Assembly (NCBI GenBank): GCA_030041255.1
Contig: JASHOF010000181.1
Span: forward strand, 1-35,212
Origin: Acetobacteraceae bacterium
GTDB taxonomy: Bacteria; Pseudomonadota; Alphaproteobacteria; Acetobacterales; Acetobacteraceae
Direction of reading: 5' to 3'
DNA length: 35,212 nt
Shown: positions 8,979 to 17,396 of the stretch, piece after piece
Numbering within the stretch: the stretch's first letter is position 1
Layout: the number at the start of each line of letters is the position of its first letter
Translations under genes and position numbers: made by a program
The notes under the pieces: generated by a model
Database searches by the model: none
What the model was told of the DNA's origin: nothing
The model's input: only the letters and a program-made list of their open reading frames with translations

Positions 8979-10466
8979 ATGGAAAACAGAGGTGCAGGTT
9001 CCGCCGGCTCGACGCCGGCACCGGCCGAACTGGCTCAAGCCGTTCCCGAGCTCAAGCGCGGCAGCGTCACCGTCATCGGTGATGTCATGCTCGACCGCTT
9101 CATCTACGGCACGGTTCGGCGGATCAGCCCCGAAGCGCCGGTGCCGGTGCTCGCGGTCGAGCGGGAAGCCATCATGCCCGGCGGCGCCGGCAACGTCATC
9201 CGCAACCTCACCACTCTCGGCTGCGCCTCGGCGTTCGTTTCGGTCGTCGGCGATGACGCCGCAGGCGCCGAACTGACCGGCCTGATCGGCGGCCAGCCCG
9301 GTGTCGAACCCTGGCTCCTGGTCGAGGGCGGGCGCACGACGACGCGCAAGGTTCGCTACATCGCGGGAGGCCAGCAACTGCTGCGCGCGGACTACGAAGA
9401 GGCAACCCCCATCGGCGGGAAGCTGGCGGAGCGGCTGGTGCGCATTGCTGCCGACACCATGGCAGCCACCACCATCACCGTCCTCTCCGATTATGCGAAG
9501 GGCGTCATCGGCAAGGAAACCGCCGCCGCGCTGATCGCTACCGCACGCCGACTCGGCCGGCGCGTGATCGTCGATCCCAAGGGAACCGACTATCACCGCT
9601 ATGCCGGGGCCGACATCATCACGCCGAACCGCCGCGAGCTGCAGCTTGCGAGCGGAATGAAGCTGGACTCCGAAGAGGCGCTCATCGATGCGGCAGGAAA
9701 CCTGCGCGCGGCGCACGGATTCGGGGCCGTGCTGGTAACGCAGGCCGAGGACGGGATGACGCTCGTCGACGCCGCCGGCGCACAGCACTTCCCCGCCGAA
9801 GCCGCAGAAGTGTTCGATGTCTCGGGAGCCGGCGATACCGTGATCGCGACGCTCGCCGCCGGGCTTGCCGCCGGGCTCTCGCTCCCGGTTGCGACGCGGC
9901 TTGCCAACATCGCAGCCGGCATCGTCGTCGGCAAGGTGGGAACCGCTGCGGCGCGGCCCGAGGAACTGCTGGCCGCGCTCACCGCATCCGGCAGCGCGCT
10001 CCGCAAGATCGTCAGCCGTGAGGTCGCCGCGGAGCAGGTCGAGCGCTGGCGGCGCAAGGGCTGGCGTATCGGCTTCACCAACGGCTGCTTCGATCTGCTG
10101 CACCCGGGGCATGTCCATCTTCTCGAGCAGGCGCGCACCGCCTGCGATCGGCTGGTTGTCGGCCTCAACAGCGATGCCAGCGTGCGGCGGCTGAAGGGAC
10201 CCGCACGCCCGGTGCAGCCGGAGGCGGCGCGCGCGGCGGTGCTGGCAAGTCTCGCCGCGGTCGATCTCGTTTCGATCTTCGAAGAGGACACGCCGCTTGC
10301 CCTGCTCGAATCGCTGCATCCCGATCTTCTCATCAAGGGTGCCGATTACACGCACGAGACGGTGGTCGGCGCGGCGGAGGTCGAGGGCTGGGGCGGGCGG
10401 GTGATGCTGTTCGGGCTCTTGCCCGGCTATTCGACCACGGCAACGGTGGCCCGCCTGCGCGGCTGA
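8979..10466 (+). CDS. hldE: bifunctional D-glycero-beta-D-manno-heptose 7-phosphate kinase / 1-phosphate adenylyltransferase
   Basis: A 495-residue fusion that makes ADP-heptose for the LPS inner core. The N-terminal PfkB-type kinase (about 25-320) has GDVMLDRF, EAPVPVL, PGGAGNV and the catalytic VSGAGDT near residue 283. The C-terminal nucleotidyltransferase (about 350-495) has FTNGCFDLLHPGH from residue 366, with the HxGH motif near 375-378. Both domains and their catalytic motifs look intact. The ATG at 8979 is preferred; an in-frame TTG at 8961 overlaps the DUF1489 stop, and neither has a convincing ribosome site. Convergent with phhB over 10 bp. Its presence implies heptose-containing LPS. 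Confidence 0.93.
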   Translation: MENRGAGSAGSTPAPAELAQAVPELKRGSVTVIGDVMLDRFIYGTVRRISPEAPVPVLAVEREAIMPGGAGNVIRNLTTLGCASAFVSVVGDDAAGAELTGLIGGQPGVEPWLLVEGGRTTTRKVRYIAGGQQLLRADYEEATPIGGKLAERLVRIAADTMAATTITVLSDYAKGVIGKETAAALIATARRLGRRVIVDPKGTDYHRYAGADIITPNRRELQLASGMKLDSEEALIDAAGNLRAAHGFGAVLVTQAEDGMTLVDAAGAQHFPAEAAEVFDVSGAGDTVIATLAAGLAAGLSLPVATRLANIAAGIVVGKVGTAAARPEELLAALTASGSALRKIVSREVAAEQVERWRRKGWRIGFTNGCFDLLHPGHVHLLEQARTACDRLVVGLNSDASVRRLKGPARPVQPEAARAAVLASLAAVDLVSIFEEDTPLALLESLHPDLLIKGADYTHETVVGAAEVEGWGGRVMLFGLLPGYSTTATVARLRG

Positions 10467-10476
10467 GCGGCGCCTC

Positions 10477-10776
10477 CTAAAAGTGGCCGGCGAGCAGAGA
10501 ATCGATGGCTGCGGCCAGTTTCGCGTCCCGTTCCGTCAACCCACCCGCATCGTGGGTCGAGAGCGTGATCTCCACGCGGTTCCAGACATTCGACCACTCC
10601 GGGTGATGTCCGTGCTGTTCGGCCAGCAAGGCCACCCGGCTCATGAAGCCCCAGGCTGCCGAGAAATCGGCGAACCGGAAGCTCCGCTGAATGGCGTCCC
10701 GACCGGAAACGTTCCGCCATTGCGGACAATCCCTGGCCAGCTTCTCGCGGGCAATGATAGTCAACGTTTCCGGCAT
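10477..10776 (-). CDS. phhB: 4a-hydroxytetrahydrobiopterin dehydratase (pterin-4a-carbinolamine dehydratase)
   Basis: A 99-residue protein of normal family length. The signature lies at [18 protein letters not shown], with His57/His58 and the later THDAGGLT (His75, Asp76), the histidines used in PCD/DCoH to dehydrate 4a-hydroxytetrahydrobiopterin. The enzyme recycles the pterin cofactor of aromatic amino acid hydroxylases or supports related pterin or molybdopterin chemistry. Cytoplasmic. No phenylalanine hydroxylase gene is adjacent, so the partner must be elsewhere or the role is different. The ATG at 10776 has a gaggaaatc ribosome site close upstream. Divergent from the zincin gene by 47 bp. 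Confidence 0.9.
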   Translation of the reverse strand: MPETLTIIAREKLARDCPQWRNVSGRDAIQRSFRFADFSAAWGFMSRVALLAEQHGHHPEWSNVWNRVEITLSTHDAGGLTERDAKLAAAIDSLLAGHF

Positions 10777-10823
10777 CCGATTTCCTCCTTGACGTTGGCG
10801 GCGGGGGCTGCCCCGATGCGGCC

Positions 10824-11243
10824 ATGCCCGCCCCTCGTTCCTTTACCACGCCCCCTTCCCTCGAGGACCTGACCCGTCTCGCGGAAGCGGCGCTGGCTGC
10901 GATCCCCGCACCTCTCGCCCGGCATCTCGAGGGCGTCGGCATCATGGTCGAAGAGCAGGCCGACGAGACGACGCTCGACGAGATGGACCTCGAATCCCCG
11001 TGGGATCTGACCGGCCTTTACAGGGGCACGCCACTCGGCAGCCGCAGCATCTCGGATCCGGCGCGAATGCCGGATACGATTTTTCTTTATCGCGAGCCGA
11101 TCCTGCTCGAATGGATCGAGACCGGGGTCGACCTCGCGGCCCTGGTGCGCAACGTGCTGGTGCACGAGGTCGCGCATCATTTCGGCTTCAGCGATGCGGA
11201 AATTGCCGCACTCGAGCAGGAGATCGAGCGCGGCGAGGGCTGA
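10824..11243 (+). CDS. minimal zincin metallopeptidase family protein (PF06262-type)
   Basis: A 139-residue protein with the zinc motif [11 protein letters not shown]: His114, Glu115, His118 and Asp124. This is the arrangement of the small zincin_1 (formerly DUF1025) family. Preceding [12 protein letters not shown] and FLYREPIL are also typical of it. The family has a protease-like fold; its substrate is not known. No signal peptide, so likely cytoplasmic. The start ATG at 10824 is chosen because homology begins soon after; the ribosome site is weak. It ends 107 bp before putA. Confidence 0.85.
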   Translation: MPAPRSFTTPPSLEDLTRLAEAALAAIPAPLARHLEGVGIMVEEQADETTLDEMDLESPWDLTGLYRGTPLGSRSISDPARMPDTIFLYREPILLEWIETGVDLAALVRNVLVHEVAHHFGFSDAEIAALEQEIERGEG

Positions 11244-11350
11244 ATCGCGGCGCCATCGAGGCCGGGGCGAGGGAGCCTTCCGCTTCGCAGCCGGAATCGG
11301 TGCCGCGGCCACCCCTCTCCCGTGCCCGCCCCGCATGGCAGAATGGGCGG

Positions 11351-14300
11351 GTGCCCGACGCCCCGATAAAGCTGAGGCCGGACGATCGCAGCGCGCTCCG
11401 CGCGCTCCATCGCGCGCCGGAGGCGGAGGTCCTGGCGCCGCTCCTCGCGGCAGCGAGCGCGCCGCCCGAGGAGGCCGGACGCATCGCGGCGCGTGCGAAG
11501 AGCCTGGTGCGGGCCGCGCGCGCAGCCTATCGGCCGGGCGCGGACGTCAGCGGATTCCTCAGGGAATTCGGACTCGGCACCGCCGAAGGCGTGGCGCTGC
11601 TCTGCCTCGCCGAAGCCCTGCTCCGCATCCCTGATGCGGCGACCGCCGACCGGCTGATCGAAGACCGGATCGGCGGCGGGGACTGGGAGGCGCATCTCGG
11701 CCGCGCCGACAGCCTGGCCGTCAATGCCTCCGCCTTTGCCTTCATGCTGACCGGGCGTGTTCTTGGCCTCGAAGGAACCGAGCGGAGCAGCGTGCCGGTG
11801 GCGATCGGGCGCGTCGTGCGCCGGCTCGGCGAGCCGGTGATTCGCGCCGCATTGAGGCGCGGCATGCGCGTGCTGGCGCGGCAGTTCGTGCTCGGCCGCA
11901 CCATCGAGGAGGCGCTGGAGCGAACCGAAACGGGCGAGGGCAGGCGCTGGCGCTACAGCTTCGACATGCTGGGCGAGGCGGCCAGGACGATCGCCGACGC
12001 CGAGCGCTATCAGGACGCCTATACGGATGCGATCGGCGCCATCGGGCGGGTCGCGGCCGGCCGGGGGCCGGTCCAGGGGCCGGGCATTTCCGTCAAGCTT
12101 TCGGCCCTCCATCCGCGCTACGAGCCGCTGCAGGAAGCCCGTTGCGTGCCGGCCTTGATCGCCTCGCTCGGGGCGCTCGCGCGCGCGGCGCGCGCGGCCG
12201 GGATTGGCCTCACCATGGATGCCGAAGAGGCGGAGCGCCTCGAGATCAGCCTCGACATATTTGCCGCCGTCCTCGCCGATCCCGTGCTCGCCGGATGGGA
12301 CGGCCTCGGGCTTGCCGTGCAGGCCTATCAGAAGCGCGCCCCGGCAGTGATCGATTGGGTGAGCGGCATCGCCGGCACCCACCATGTGCCGGTGCGACTG
12401 GTCAAGGGCGCCTATTGGGACACCGAGATCAAGCTCGCCCAGCTTCAGGGCCATCCCGACTATCCGGTGTTCACGCGCAAGGCCGCAACCGATGTCTCAT
12501 GGCTTGCCGCAGCACGGCAGATGCTCGCCCGCCCAGCACTCATGCCGGCCTTCGCCACCCACAACGCCCATTCGCTCGCCTCGATCCTCGAGCTGGCGGC
12601 GCCCGGCTCTTTCGAGATGCAACGCCTGCACGGCATGGGCGAATCGCTCTATGCGGGCGTGGTCGGCCCGGATTGCCCGGTCCGGGTCTATGCGCCGGTC
12701 GGCACGCACGAAGACCTCCTTGCGTATCTCGTACGCCGCCTGCTCGAGAACGGCGCCAACACGAGTTTCGTGCATCGCCTCGTGGATCCTGCCGTCTCGG
12801 AAGAGGCGGTGATCGCCGATCCCGTGGCGCGACTGACCATCGTCGGGCCCACGCCCAACCCACGCATCAGGCTGCCGCGCGACCTTTATCCGGACCGGCG
12901 CAATTCGGCCGGTCTCGATCTGGCCGACCGCGCCGTCGCTCCCGCCGTCATCGAACGAATCAGGCTGACGGCCGGCGGAGATTTTTCCCTCCCGGGCGCC
13001 GGCACGGTGCGCGAGATCAGAAGCCCGGCTGATCGGCGCCTCTTGGTCGGCGTCGCGCATGACGCAACCGCCGGCGAAATGGAGGGCGCGCTCGCCCACC
13101 TCGCCGGCGGCTGGCGCGAGTGGGACCGTGCGGGCGGCGCAGCGCGGGCCGCTCTGCTCGAAGCGGCGGCCGACCGCATCGAGGCCGACCGCGAAGCATT
13201 GCTCTTCCTGCTGGCGCGCGAGGCCGGTCGCACGCTCGCCGACGGGATTGCCGAAATTCGCGAGGCGGCCGACTTTCTTCGCTACTACGCGCTCCAGGCG
13301 CGCGCCGATTTCGCCGCTCCGCGCATCCTTCCCGGCGCCACCGGTGAGCGCAACACCTGGCAGGTCGGCGGGCGCGGCGTCTTTGCTGCGATCTCGCCCT
13401 GGAACTTTCCGCTCTCGATCTTCACCGGCCAGATCGCGGCCGCGCTCGCAGCCGGCAACGCGGTGGCCGCCAAGGCGGCCGAACAGACGCCTCTCGTCGC
13501 CGCCCGCGCCGTTTCCCACCTGCACCAGGCCGGCGTGCCGGAAAGCGCGCTGACACTCCTCTGCGGAGACGGGCCAGGCGTCGGGGCAGCGCTGATCGGC
13601 GATGCACGGATCGCCGGCGTCGCCTTCACCGGCGGCACCGACACCGCGCGCGCCATCGCTACCAAACTCGCCGCGCGGCCGGGCCCGATCGTGCCCCTCA
13701 TCGCCGAAACCGGCGGTGTGAATGCCATGCTGGTCGACAGCTCCGCGCTGGCCGAACAGGTGGTCGCGGACGTGCTGGCCAGCGCCTTCGGCTCGGCCGG
13801 GCAACGTTGCTCCGCGCTCCGCCTGCTCTGCCTCCAGGAAGAGATCGCCGGACGCATGCTCACCATGCTCGCCGGCGCGGCGGAGATGCTGGTGATCGGC
13901 GATCCGCTCGACCCGGCAACCGACATCGGGCCGGTGATCGATGAGGCAGCCAGGGAAGGCCTTGCCGCCTATGCCGCAGAGATGGGCGCGCCGCTTTTTG
14001 CGCTCTCCCTGCCGCCGGCTACCGAGCACGGTATCTTCTTCGCGCCGCGCGCCTTTGCCCTCGGCGGCGCTGCCTCCCTCGAGCGCGAGATTTTCGGCCC
14101 GGTCCTGCACGTCGTGCGCTACGCTCAGGACCGCCTGGACGCGGTGCTGGATGCCATCGCCGGCAACGGCTACGGCCTGACGCTCGGCGTGCACAGCCGG
14201 ATCGAGAGTGTACAGCGGCACATCGTCGAGCGGCTGTCGGTGGGTAACGCCTACGTGAACCGCAACCAGATCGGTGCCGTGGTCGGGGTGCAGCCGTTCG

Positions 14301-14440
14301 GTGGCCGCGGGCTTTCCGGAACCGGTCCCAAGGCGGGCGGGCCGATCACCCTCTATCGCTTCGCCGATGAACGCTCTCTATCCGTGAACACGGCCGCCGG
14401 CGGCGGCAACGCCGCCTTGTTCGCCGCCGACGAGGCTTAG
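11351..14440 (+). CDS. putA: bifunctional proline dehydrogenase / delta-1-pyrroline-5-carboxylate dehydrogenase
   Basis: A 1029-residue PutA that oxidises L-proline to glutamate in two channelled steps (FAD, then NAD). The proline dehydrogenase barrel (about 60-430) shows LVKGAYWDTEIK, TMDAEEAERLE and the substrate-binding YLVRRLLENGANTSF. The aldehyde dehydrogenase half (about 500-1000) shows SPWNFPLSIF, Glu786 in ETGGVN and catalytic Cys820 in SAGQRCSALR. There is no N-terminal ribbon-helix-helix domain, so it is the short enzyme-only type and does not regulate its own gene. The GTG at 11351 (gggcgg just ahead) is chosen since the in-frame extension upstream overlaps the zincin gene in another frame. 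Membrane association through the quinone pool is expected for the family. Confidence 0.93.
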   Translation: MPDAPIKLRPDDRSALRALHRAPEAEVLAPLLAAASAPPEEAGRIAARAKSLVRAARAAYRPGADVSGFLREFGLGTAEGVALLCLAEALLRIPDAATADRLIEDRIGGGDWEAHLGRADSLAVNASAFAFMLTGRVLGLEGTERSSVPVAIGRVVRRLGEPVIRAALRRGMRVLARQFVLGRTIEEALERTETGEGRRWRYSFDMLGEAARTIADAERYQDAYTDAIGAIGRVAAGRGPVQGPGISVKLSALHPRYEPLQEARCVPALIASLGALARAARAAGIGLTMDAEEAERLEISLDIFAAVLADPVLAGWDGLGLAVQAYQKRAPAVIDWVSGIAGTHHVPVRLVKGAYWDTEIKLAQLQGHPDYPVFTRKAATDVSWLAAARQMLARPALMPAFATHNAHSLASILELAAPGSFEMQRLHGMGESLYAGVVGPDCPVRVYAPVGTHEDLLAYLVRRLLENGANTSFVHRLVDPAVSEEAVIADPVARLTIVGPTPNPRIRLPRDLYPDRRNSAGLDLADRAVAPAVIERIRLTAGGDFSLPGAGTVREIRSPADRRLLVGVAHDATAGEMEGALAHLAGGWREWDRAGGAARAALLEAAADRIEADREALLFLLAREAGRTLADGIAEIREAADFLRYYALQARADFAAPRILPGATGERNTWQVGGRGVFAAISPWNFPLSIFTGQIAAALAAGNAVAAKAAEQTPLVAARAVSHLHQAGVPESALTLLCGDGPGVGAALIGDARIAGVAFTGGTDTARAIATKLAARPGPIVPLIAETGGVNAMLVDSSALAEQVVADVLASAFGSAGQRCSALRLLCLQEEIAGRMLTMLAGAAEMLVIGDPLDPATDIGPVIDEAAREGLAAYAAEMGAPLFALSLPPATEHGIFFAPRAFALGGAASLEREIFGPVLHVVRYAQDRLDAVLDAIAGNGYGLTLGVHSRIESVQRHIVERLSVGNAYVNRNQIGAVVGVQPFGGRGLSGTGPKAGGPITLYRFADERSLSVNTAAGGGNAALFAADEA

Positions 14441-14548
14441 CGAAGCCCCGCCCCGGTGGTCCGCTGCACCCTCTCGCGCGTATGAAGGCAGTTCCGGCGT
14501 GCCGGCACAATATCGTCCGCTGAGCGCGACCCCTGGGAGACCGCCGCG

Positions 14549-14767
14549 ATGATCCAGCTTGTCCTCACTTTCTGCCTGGCCACTTCGGGCACCACCTGCA
14601 TGATCGTGCGCCCGCCGTTCGAACAGGGTTACCCGTCGCTCAGAAGCTGCGTGGCTGCCGCCGAAGTCATCGCCGCCGATATGTTGCGCGACCGGCTCGA
14701 TTTGCAGGGTTACCGCCTGGAGCGCTGGCGCTGTTCGCCGGGCGGCCCGCCCGGCACCGCGGCCTGA
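14549..14767 (+). CDS. small four-cysteine protein, copy A
   Basis: A 72-residue protein not recognised from a named family. It begins MIQLVLTFCLA, then GTTC, PPFEQGY, SCVAAAEVIAADMLRDRL, and ends GYRLERWRC with a Gly/Pro tail. The four cysteines (9, 17, 34, 62) are exactly conserved in the paralogue at 17053-17271, so the gene is real. The pattern suggests two beta strands, an amphipathic helix (34-50) and a final strand, possibly with metal or disulphide links. The N-terminus is hydrophobic but too short for a confident signal peptide. A gggagacc ribosome site precedes the ATG. Its last third is duplicated at 16639-16765 as part of a repeat flanking the ImmA/DUF4411 island. Confidence 0.7.
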   Translation: MIQLVLTFCLATSGTTCMIVRPPFEQGYPSLRSCVAAAEVIAADMLRDRLDLQGYRLERWRCSPGGPPGTAA

Positions 14768-14793
14768 CCCGTTGCGGTTCGCCCCCGTGCGAT
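14667..14793 (+). repeat. 127-bp direct repeat, left copy
   Basis: Matches 16639-16765 with one mismatch (C at 14689, A at 16661). The copies are 1,972 bp apart. It covers the last third of the small four-cysteine gene A, its stop codon and 26 bp beyond. With the right copy it brackets the ImmA/DUF4411 insert, in the manner of an attachment-site or target duplication into the 3' end of a gene. Confidence 0.9.
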
Positions 14794-14897
14794 CATCGAA
14801 GGGGATCACCTCTTGACGCCGGCACATGACCGCCCTCGAGCCGGTCGGTTCCAGGCGCCGCGCCGCGTGTTAGAAAGTGGCCAGGGACAGCACTGCG

Positions 14898-16091
14898 ATG
14901 GCTCGAAAGCGCACTGTGGACAGCCCCCAATTCACGCCGGCCGTGTTTCGCTGGGCGCGTGACCGTGCCGGCTACAACGTGGAGGAAGCGGCCCGGAAGC
15001 TGGGCGTCCGTCCCGAATTAATTGCTGACTGGGAGAATGAACGAGGCGAGTTGTTCCCCACGGTCAGGCAGGCCCGTGATTTGGCGGCACTCTATGGCCG
15101 GTCGTTTTTGGAGTGGTTCTTACCGGCTCCTCCAGACTTGCCGGAACCAAGCCTCATTCCCGATTTTCGCCTCTACCGGGAGGCCAGCGATCCGAGCGAG
15201 ACCCGTGAATTGCTCGACGCCCAGCTTTGGGCGGAAACGCAACGCGACAATGCGCTGGACCTGTATTCTGAGATAGGTGAGACCCCGACCGAATTCCGCA
15301 CTCGCGCCACAACAGAAAGCGATGTGGAGGAAATTGCTGCACTTGTTCGGTCGGCGATGCAATTCCCCATCGAACAGCAAGCCGGTCTTCTTAACGGCGC
15401 GCAACGTGCGGAAATTCCGCGTGTCATCCGAGACAAAATCGAATCCCTCGGCGTCCTTACACTTCGTATCCCAGAGCTGAAACGTTACGGCATTCGCGGC
15501 TTCTGCATCGCCAAATTTCCGCTCCCTGTCGTTGTATTCACGAGCGAATCCCCCAACGCACAATCATTTACGTTGGCGCACGAGCTGGGTCACGTGTTGC
15601 TTCGGCAGAGTGCAATTAGCGGCAACATCCCAAGACAAGGCGGTGACATTAAGGCTAGACAAATCGAGGATTGGTGCAACAGATTCGCCGCCGCCCTGTT
15701 GATCCCACGCTCAACGGTTCTCGCTAGGTATCCCATTCCGAATGCACCGAAGGAGGTGATGCCAGATACCCAAATAAACGAACTAGCGGCGTACTTCGGC
15801 GTCAGCTCGCATGCGATGTTAATCCGCTTGGTTGAGCTCAGGTACGTTAAGGCATCGTATTATTGGGATGTTAAGAAGGTCGAATATGAAAAGGAGGAAC
15901 GTGAATATAAAGCGTTCGGGCGGCCAAAGTTCTACGGGCGTCGCTACACGAATTTGCTGGGGAGGCTCTATACGGCGCTTGTCATGGAGGCATGGGAGTC
16001 GGGTCGAATCACGAACCATAATGCCGCAGAGTTCATGGGGATCAAGAACTTAGCCCACCTCAATGACATACGCAGGAACTTCGGAACATAG
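14898..16091 (+). CDS. XRE-family HTH + ImmA/IrrE metallopeptidase (COG2856-like), probable antitoxin/regulator
   Basis: A 397-residue protein. Residues about 10-70 form an XRE-type helix-turn-helix (AARKLGVRPELIADWENERGE). The ImmA/IrrE zinc-protease domain has HELGH (His228, Glu229, His232) in FTLAHELGHVLL and Glu257 in IEDWCNRFAAALLIP as the probable third ligand. The C-terminal 100 residues are Tyr/Lys-rich. Such proteins act as repressors or proteases in phage and toxin-antitoxin modules. The ATG at 14898 has aggga about 13 bases ahead; an in-frame GTG at 14877 is the alternative. The next gene starts at the very base after its stop. Codon use and base composition are clearly more A+T-rich than the neighbours, pointing to horizontal transfer. 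Confidence 0.88.
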   Translation: MARKRTVDSPQFTPAVFRWARDRAGYNVEEAARKLGVRPELIADWENERGELFPTVRQARDLAALYGRSFLEWFLPAPPDLPEPSLIPDFRLYREASDPSETRELLDAQLWAETQRDNALDLYSEIGETPTEFRTRATTESDVEEIAALVRSAMQFPIEQQAGLLNGAQRAEIPRVIRDKIESLGVLTLRIPELKRYGIRGFCIAKFPLPVVVFTSESPNAQSFTLAHELGHVLLRQSAISGNIPRQGGDIKARQIEDWCNRFAAALLIPRSTVLARYPIPNAPKEVMPDTQINELAAYFGVSSHAMLIRLVELRYVKASYYWDVKKVEYEKEEREYKAFGRPKFYGRRYTNLLGRLYTALVMEAWESGRITNHNAAEFMGIKNLAHLNDIRRNFGT

Positions 16092-16592
16092 ATGCCGAAA
16101 TACTGCGTGGACACATCCGGTCTTTCGCATCCTTACGAGGAAATCCCGGAGGATATACACCCCTCTCTGTGGACGAGGGTTCGCGATACGATTGCAAACG
16201 GACATGTGGCTGTCACGCAGGAGATATTCCAGGAGATCGTCCATATCCCAGGCCGCCTTGGCGATTACCTCAAGCAAAGCCAAGCGTTGATTCTCTACGA
16301 ACTTCAGAAGGGAAATTGGGATTGGCAGGGATACGTGAGGCACATAACCAAGATGCAGCTTGGCCACAGGGTATACATTCGAGAGTTCTGCGGCGGCTCA
16401 CCGAAAACCGTTTGTCTAAATGACATCTCGATAATTGCGCTCGCGAAAACGCTGGATCTACCAGTTCTCAGCATGGAAAAGCCTGTCGATAAGAACTCGA
16501 AAAAGAGGCACATCCCCGACATATGCGCCGCCGAAAACGTGCCGCATCTCAGCTTCAATGACTTCTGCCGAAAGGAGGGTTTCAAGTTCTGA
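16092..16592 (+). CDS. DUF4411 family PIN-like protein, probable toxin nuclease
   Basis: A 166-residue protein that starts YCVDTSGLSHP, the first acidic strand of a PIN-like nuclease (Asp7). Further candidate metal ligands are Glu48 in QEIFQEIV, Asp111 in CLNDISIIALAK and Asp143 in RHIPDIC, matching the layout of DUF4411 proteins. PIN domains cleave RNA and are common toxins of type II modules; here the partner is the upstream XRE-ImmA gene, whose TAG directly abuts this ATG. A caggaac about 10 bases upstream could serve as ribosome site. Its stop is in frame with the truncated repeat copy that follows. The toxin role is inferred from family and context. Confidence 0.82.
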   Translation: MPKYCVDTSGLSHPYEEIPEDIHPSLWTRVRDTIANGHVAVTQEIFQEIVHIPGRLGDYLKQSQALILYELQKGNWDWQGYVRHITKMQLGHRVYIREFCGGSPKTVCLNDISIIALAKTLDLPVLSMEKPVDKNSKKRHIPDICAAENVPHLSFNDFCRKEGFKF

Positions 16593-16638
16593 TTGCTTAC
16601 GCTCGCCGAAGCCACCCGCAGAGGCGGATTAGCAGCGT

Positions 16639-16765
16639 TCATCGCCGCCGATATGTTGCGAGACCGGCTCGATTTGCAGGGTTACCGCCTGGAGCGCTGG
16701 CGCTGTTCGCCGGGCGGCCCGCCCGGCACCGCGGCCTGACCCGTTGCGGTTCGCCCCCGTGCGAT
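16639..16765 (+). repeat. 127-bp direct repeat, right copy (3' fragment of four-cysteine gene)
   Basis: Near-identical copy of 14667-14793, containing the truncated 3' end of the small gene from codon 41 to the stop plus 26 bp. Its single difference from the left copy (A at 16661) is shared with the paralogue at 17053-17271 (A at 17193), while the rest matches copy A. Identity stops abruptly at both edges. Confidence 0.9.
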
Positions 16766-16829
16766 GACCCAAAGAGCATTGGTTCGGCGGGAGCGATTCG
16801 CTCCCTCGGCCTGTCGCCAGGGGCGCAAC

Positions 16830-16867
16830 GATCTCTCGTGCACGATGAGAGATCTTCATCTTTTCTT
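16830..16867 (+). terminator. candidate hairpin terminator downstream of the ImmA/DUF4411 island
   Basis: gatctctc (16830-16837) pairs perfectly with gagagatc (16847-16854) around a 9-nt loop and is followed by ttcatcttttctt. The stem is moderate and the T tract is interrupted, so efficiency is uncertain. It lies downstream of the insert and ahead of the second small gene. Confidence 0.45.
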
Positions 16868-17052
16868 ATTCTACCGAAAGCAATCTCGACCGGCAGCGGT
16901 TCGCCGGACTCTTCCGAAGGGCGCGGGCTGCCGGCTCACCACGATGTGACGCCGCTCACAGAGCGCGGCACATGGTTCCGGTATCGGTATCATTCATCAT
17001 GCACCGGCAAGCAACGCGGCGGCCGGCGGGAGACAACAGCGGGAGACAAAAC

Positions 17053-17271
17053 ATGATCCAGCTCGTCCTGACATTCTGCCTCGCCCTGTCGGGCACCACC
17101 TGCAAAACGGTGCATCCACCGTTTCAGCAGGGCTACTCGTCGCTGATGGGCTGCCTGACCGCAGGGCAGCTCATCGCCGCCGAGATGTTGCGAGACCGGC
17201 TCGATTTGCAGGGCTATCGCCTCGCTCGCTGGCACTGCGGCCCTGCCGGCCCGCCCGGCACCGCGCTCTGA
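17053..17271 (+). CDS. small four-cysteine protein, copy C (paralogue)
   Basis: A 72-residue paralogue of the protein at 14549-14767. It shares MIQLVLTFCLA, SGTTC, PPF-QQGY, AEMLRDRLDLQGYRL and the same four cysteines (9, 17, 34, 62). Differences concentrate in the middle (KTVH, MGCLTAGQL) and at the tail. Conservation of protein sequence with many synonymous or neutral changes indicates purifying selection. A gcgggagacaaaac ribosome site precedes the ATG. The function is unknown; a duplicate pair suggests an envelope or metal/redox-related small protein, but the sequence does not prove this. Confidence 0.7.
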   Translation: MIQLVLTFCLALSGTTCKTVHPPFQQGYSSLMGCLTAGQLIAAEMLRDRLDLQGYRLARWHCGPAGPPGTAL

Positions 17272-17396
17272 ACAATCCGCCCAAAGGAATTGACCGCCGG
17301 CACCTCGCCGGCCCAGAACAGCCCGCGGCCTTGTGAGGGAAGCGCGGAGAGCCACCGCGCCGCGCCTTTCGCGCGAGCGCAGCCGGGGGAGGGGAC

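Larger units (their letters stand above)
16593..17052. other. intergenic region with repeat copy B and hairpin
   Basis: This 460-bp region holds the right 127-bp repeat (16639-16765), a hairpin with a T-rich tail (16830-16867) and the leader of the second small four-cysteine gene. Codons downstream of the DUF4411 stop continue in frame into the last 32 codons of gene A, but no start with a ribosome site is present. I treat that piece as a non-coding gene fragment. Confidence 0.7.

Noticed and set aside
11000-11350. Upstream extension of putA by 117 codons
   Set aside because: It lies in another frame of the zincin gene and has no PutA-like or ribbon-helix-helix features; the GTG at 11351 fits the start of homology.
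16593-16737. Coding use of the truncated repeat copy, in frame after the DUF4411 stop
   Set aside because: The frame is open from a TTG but there is no suitably spaced ribosome site and only the last third of the small protein remains; better read as a duplicated fragment.
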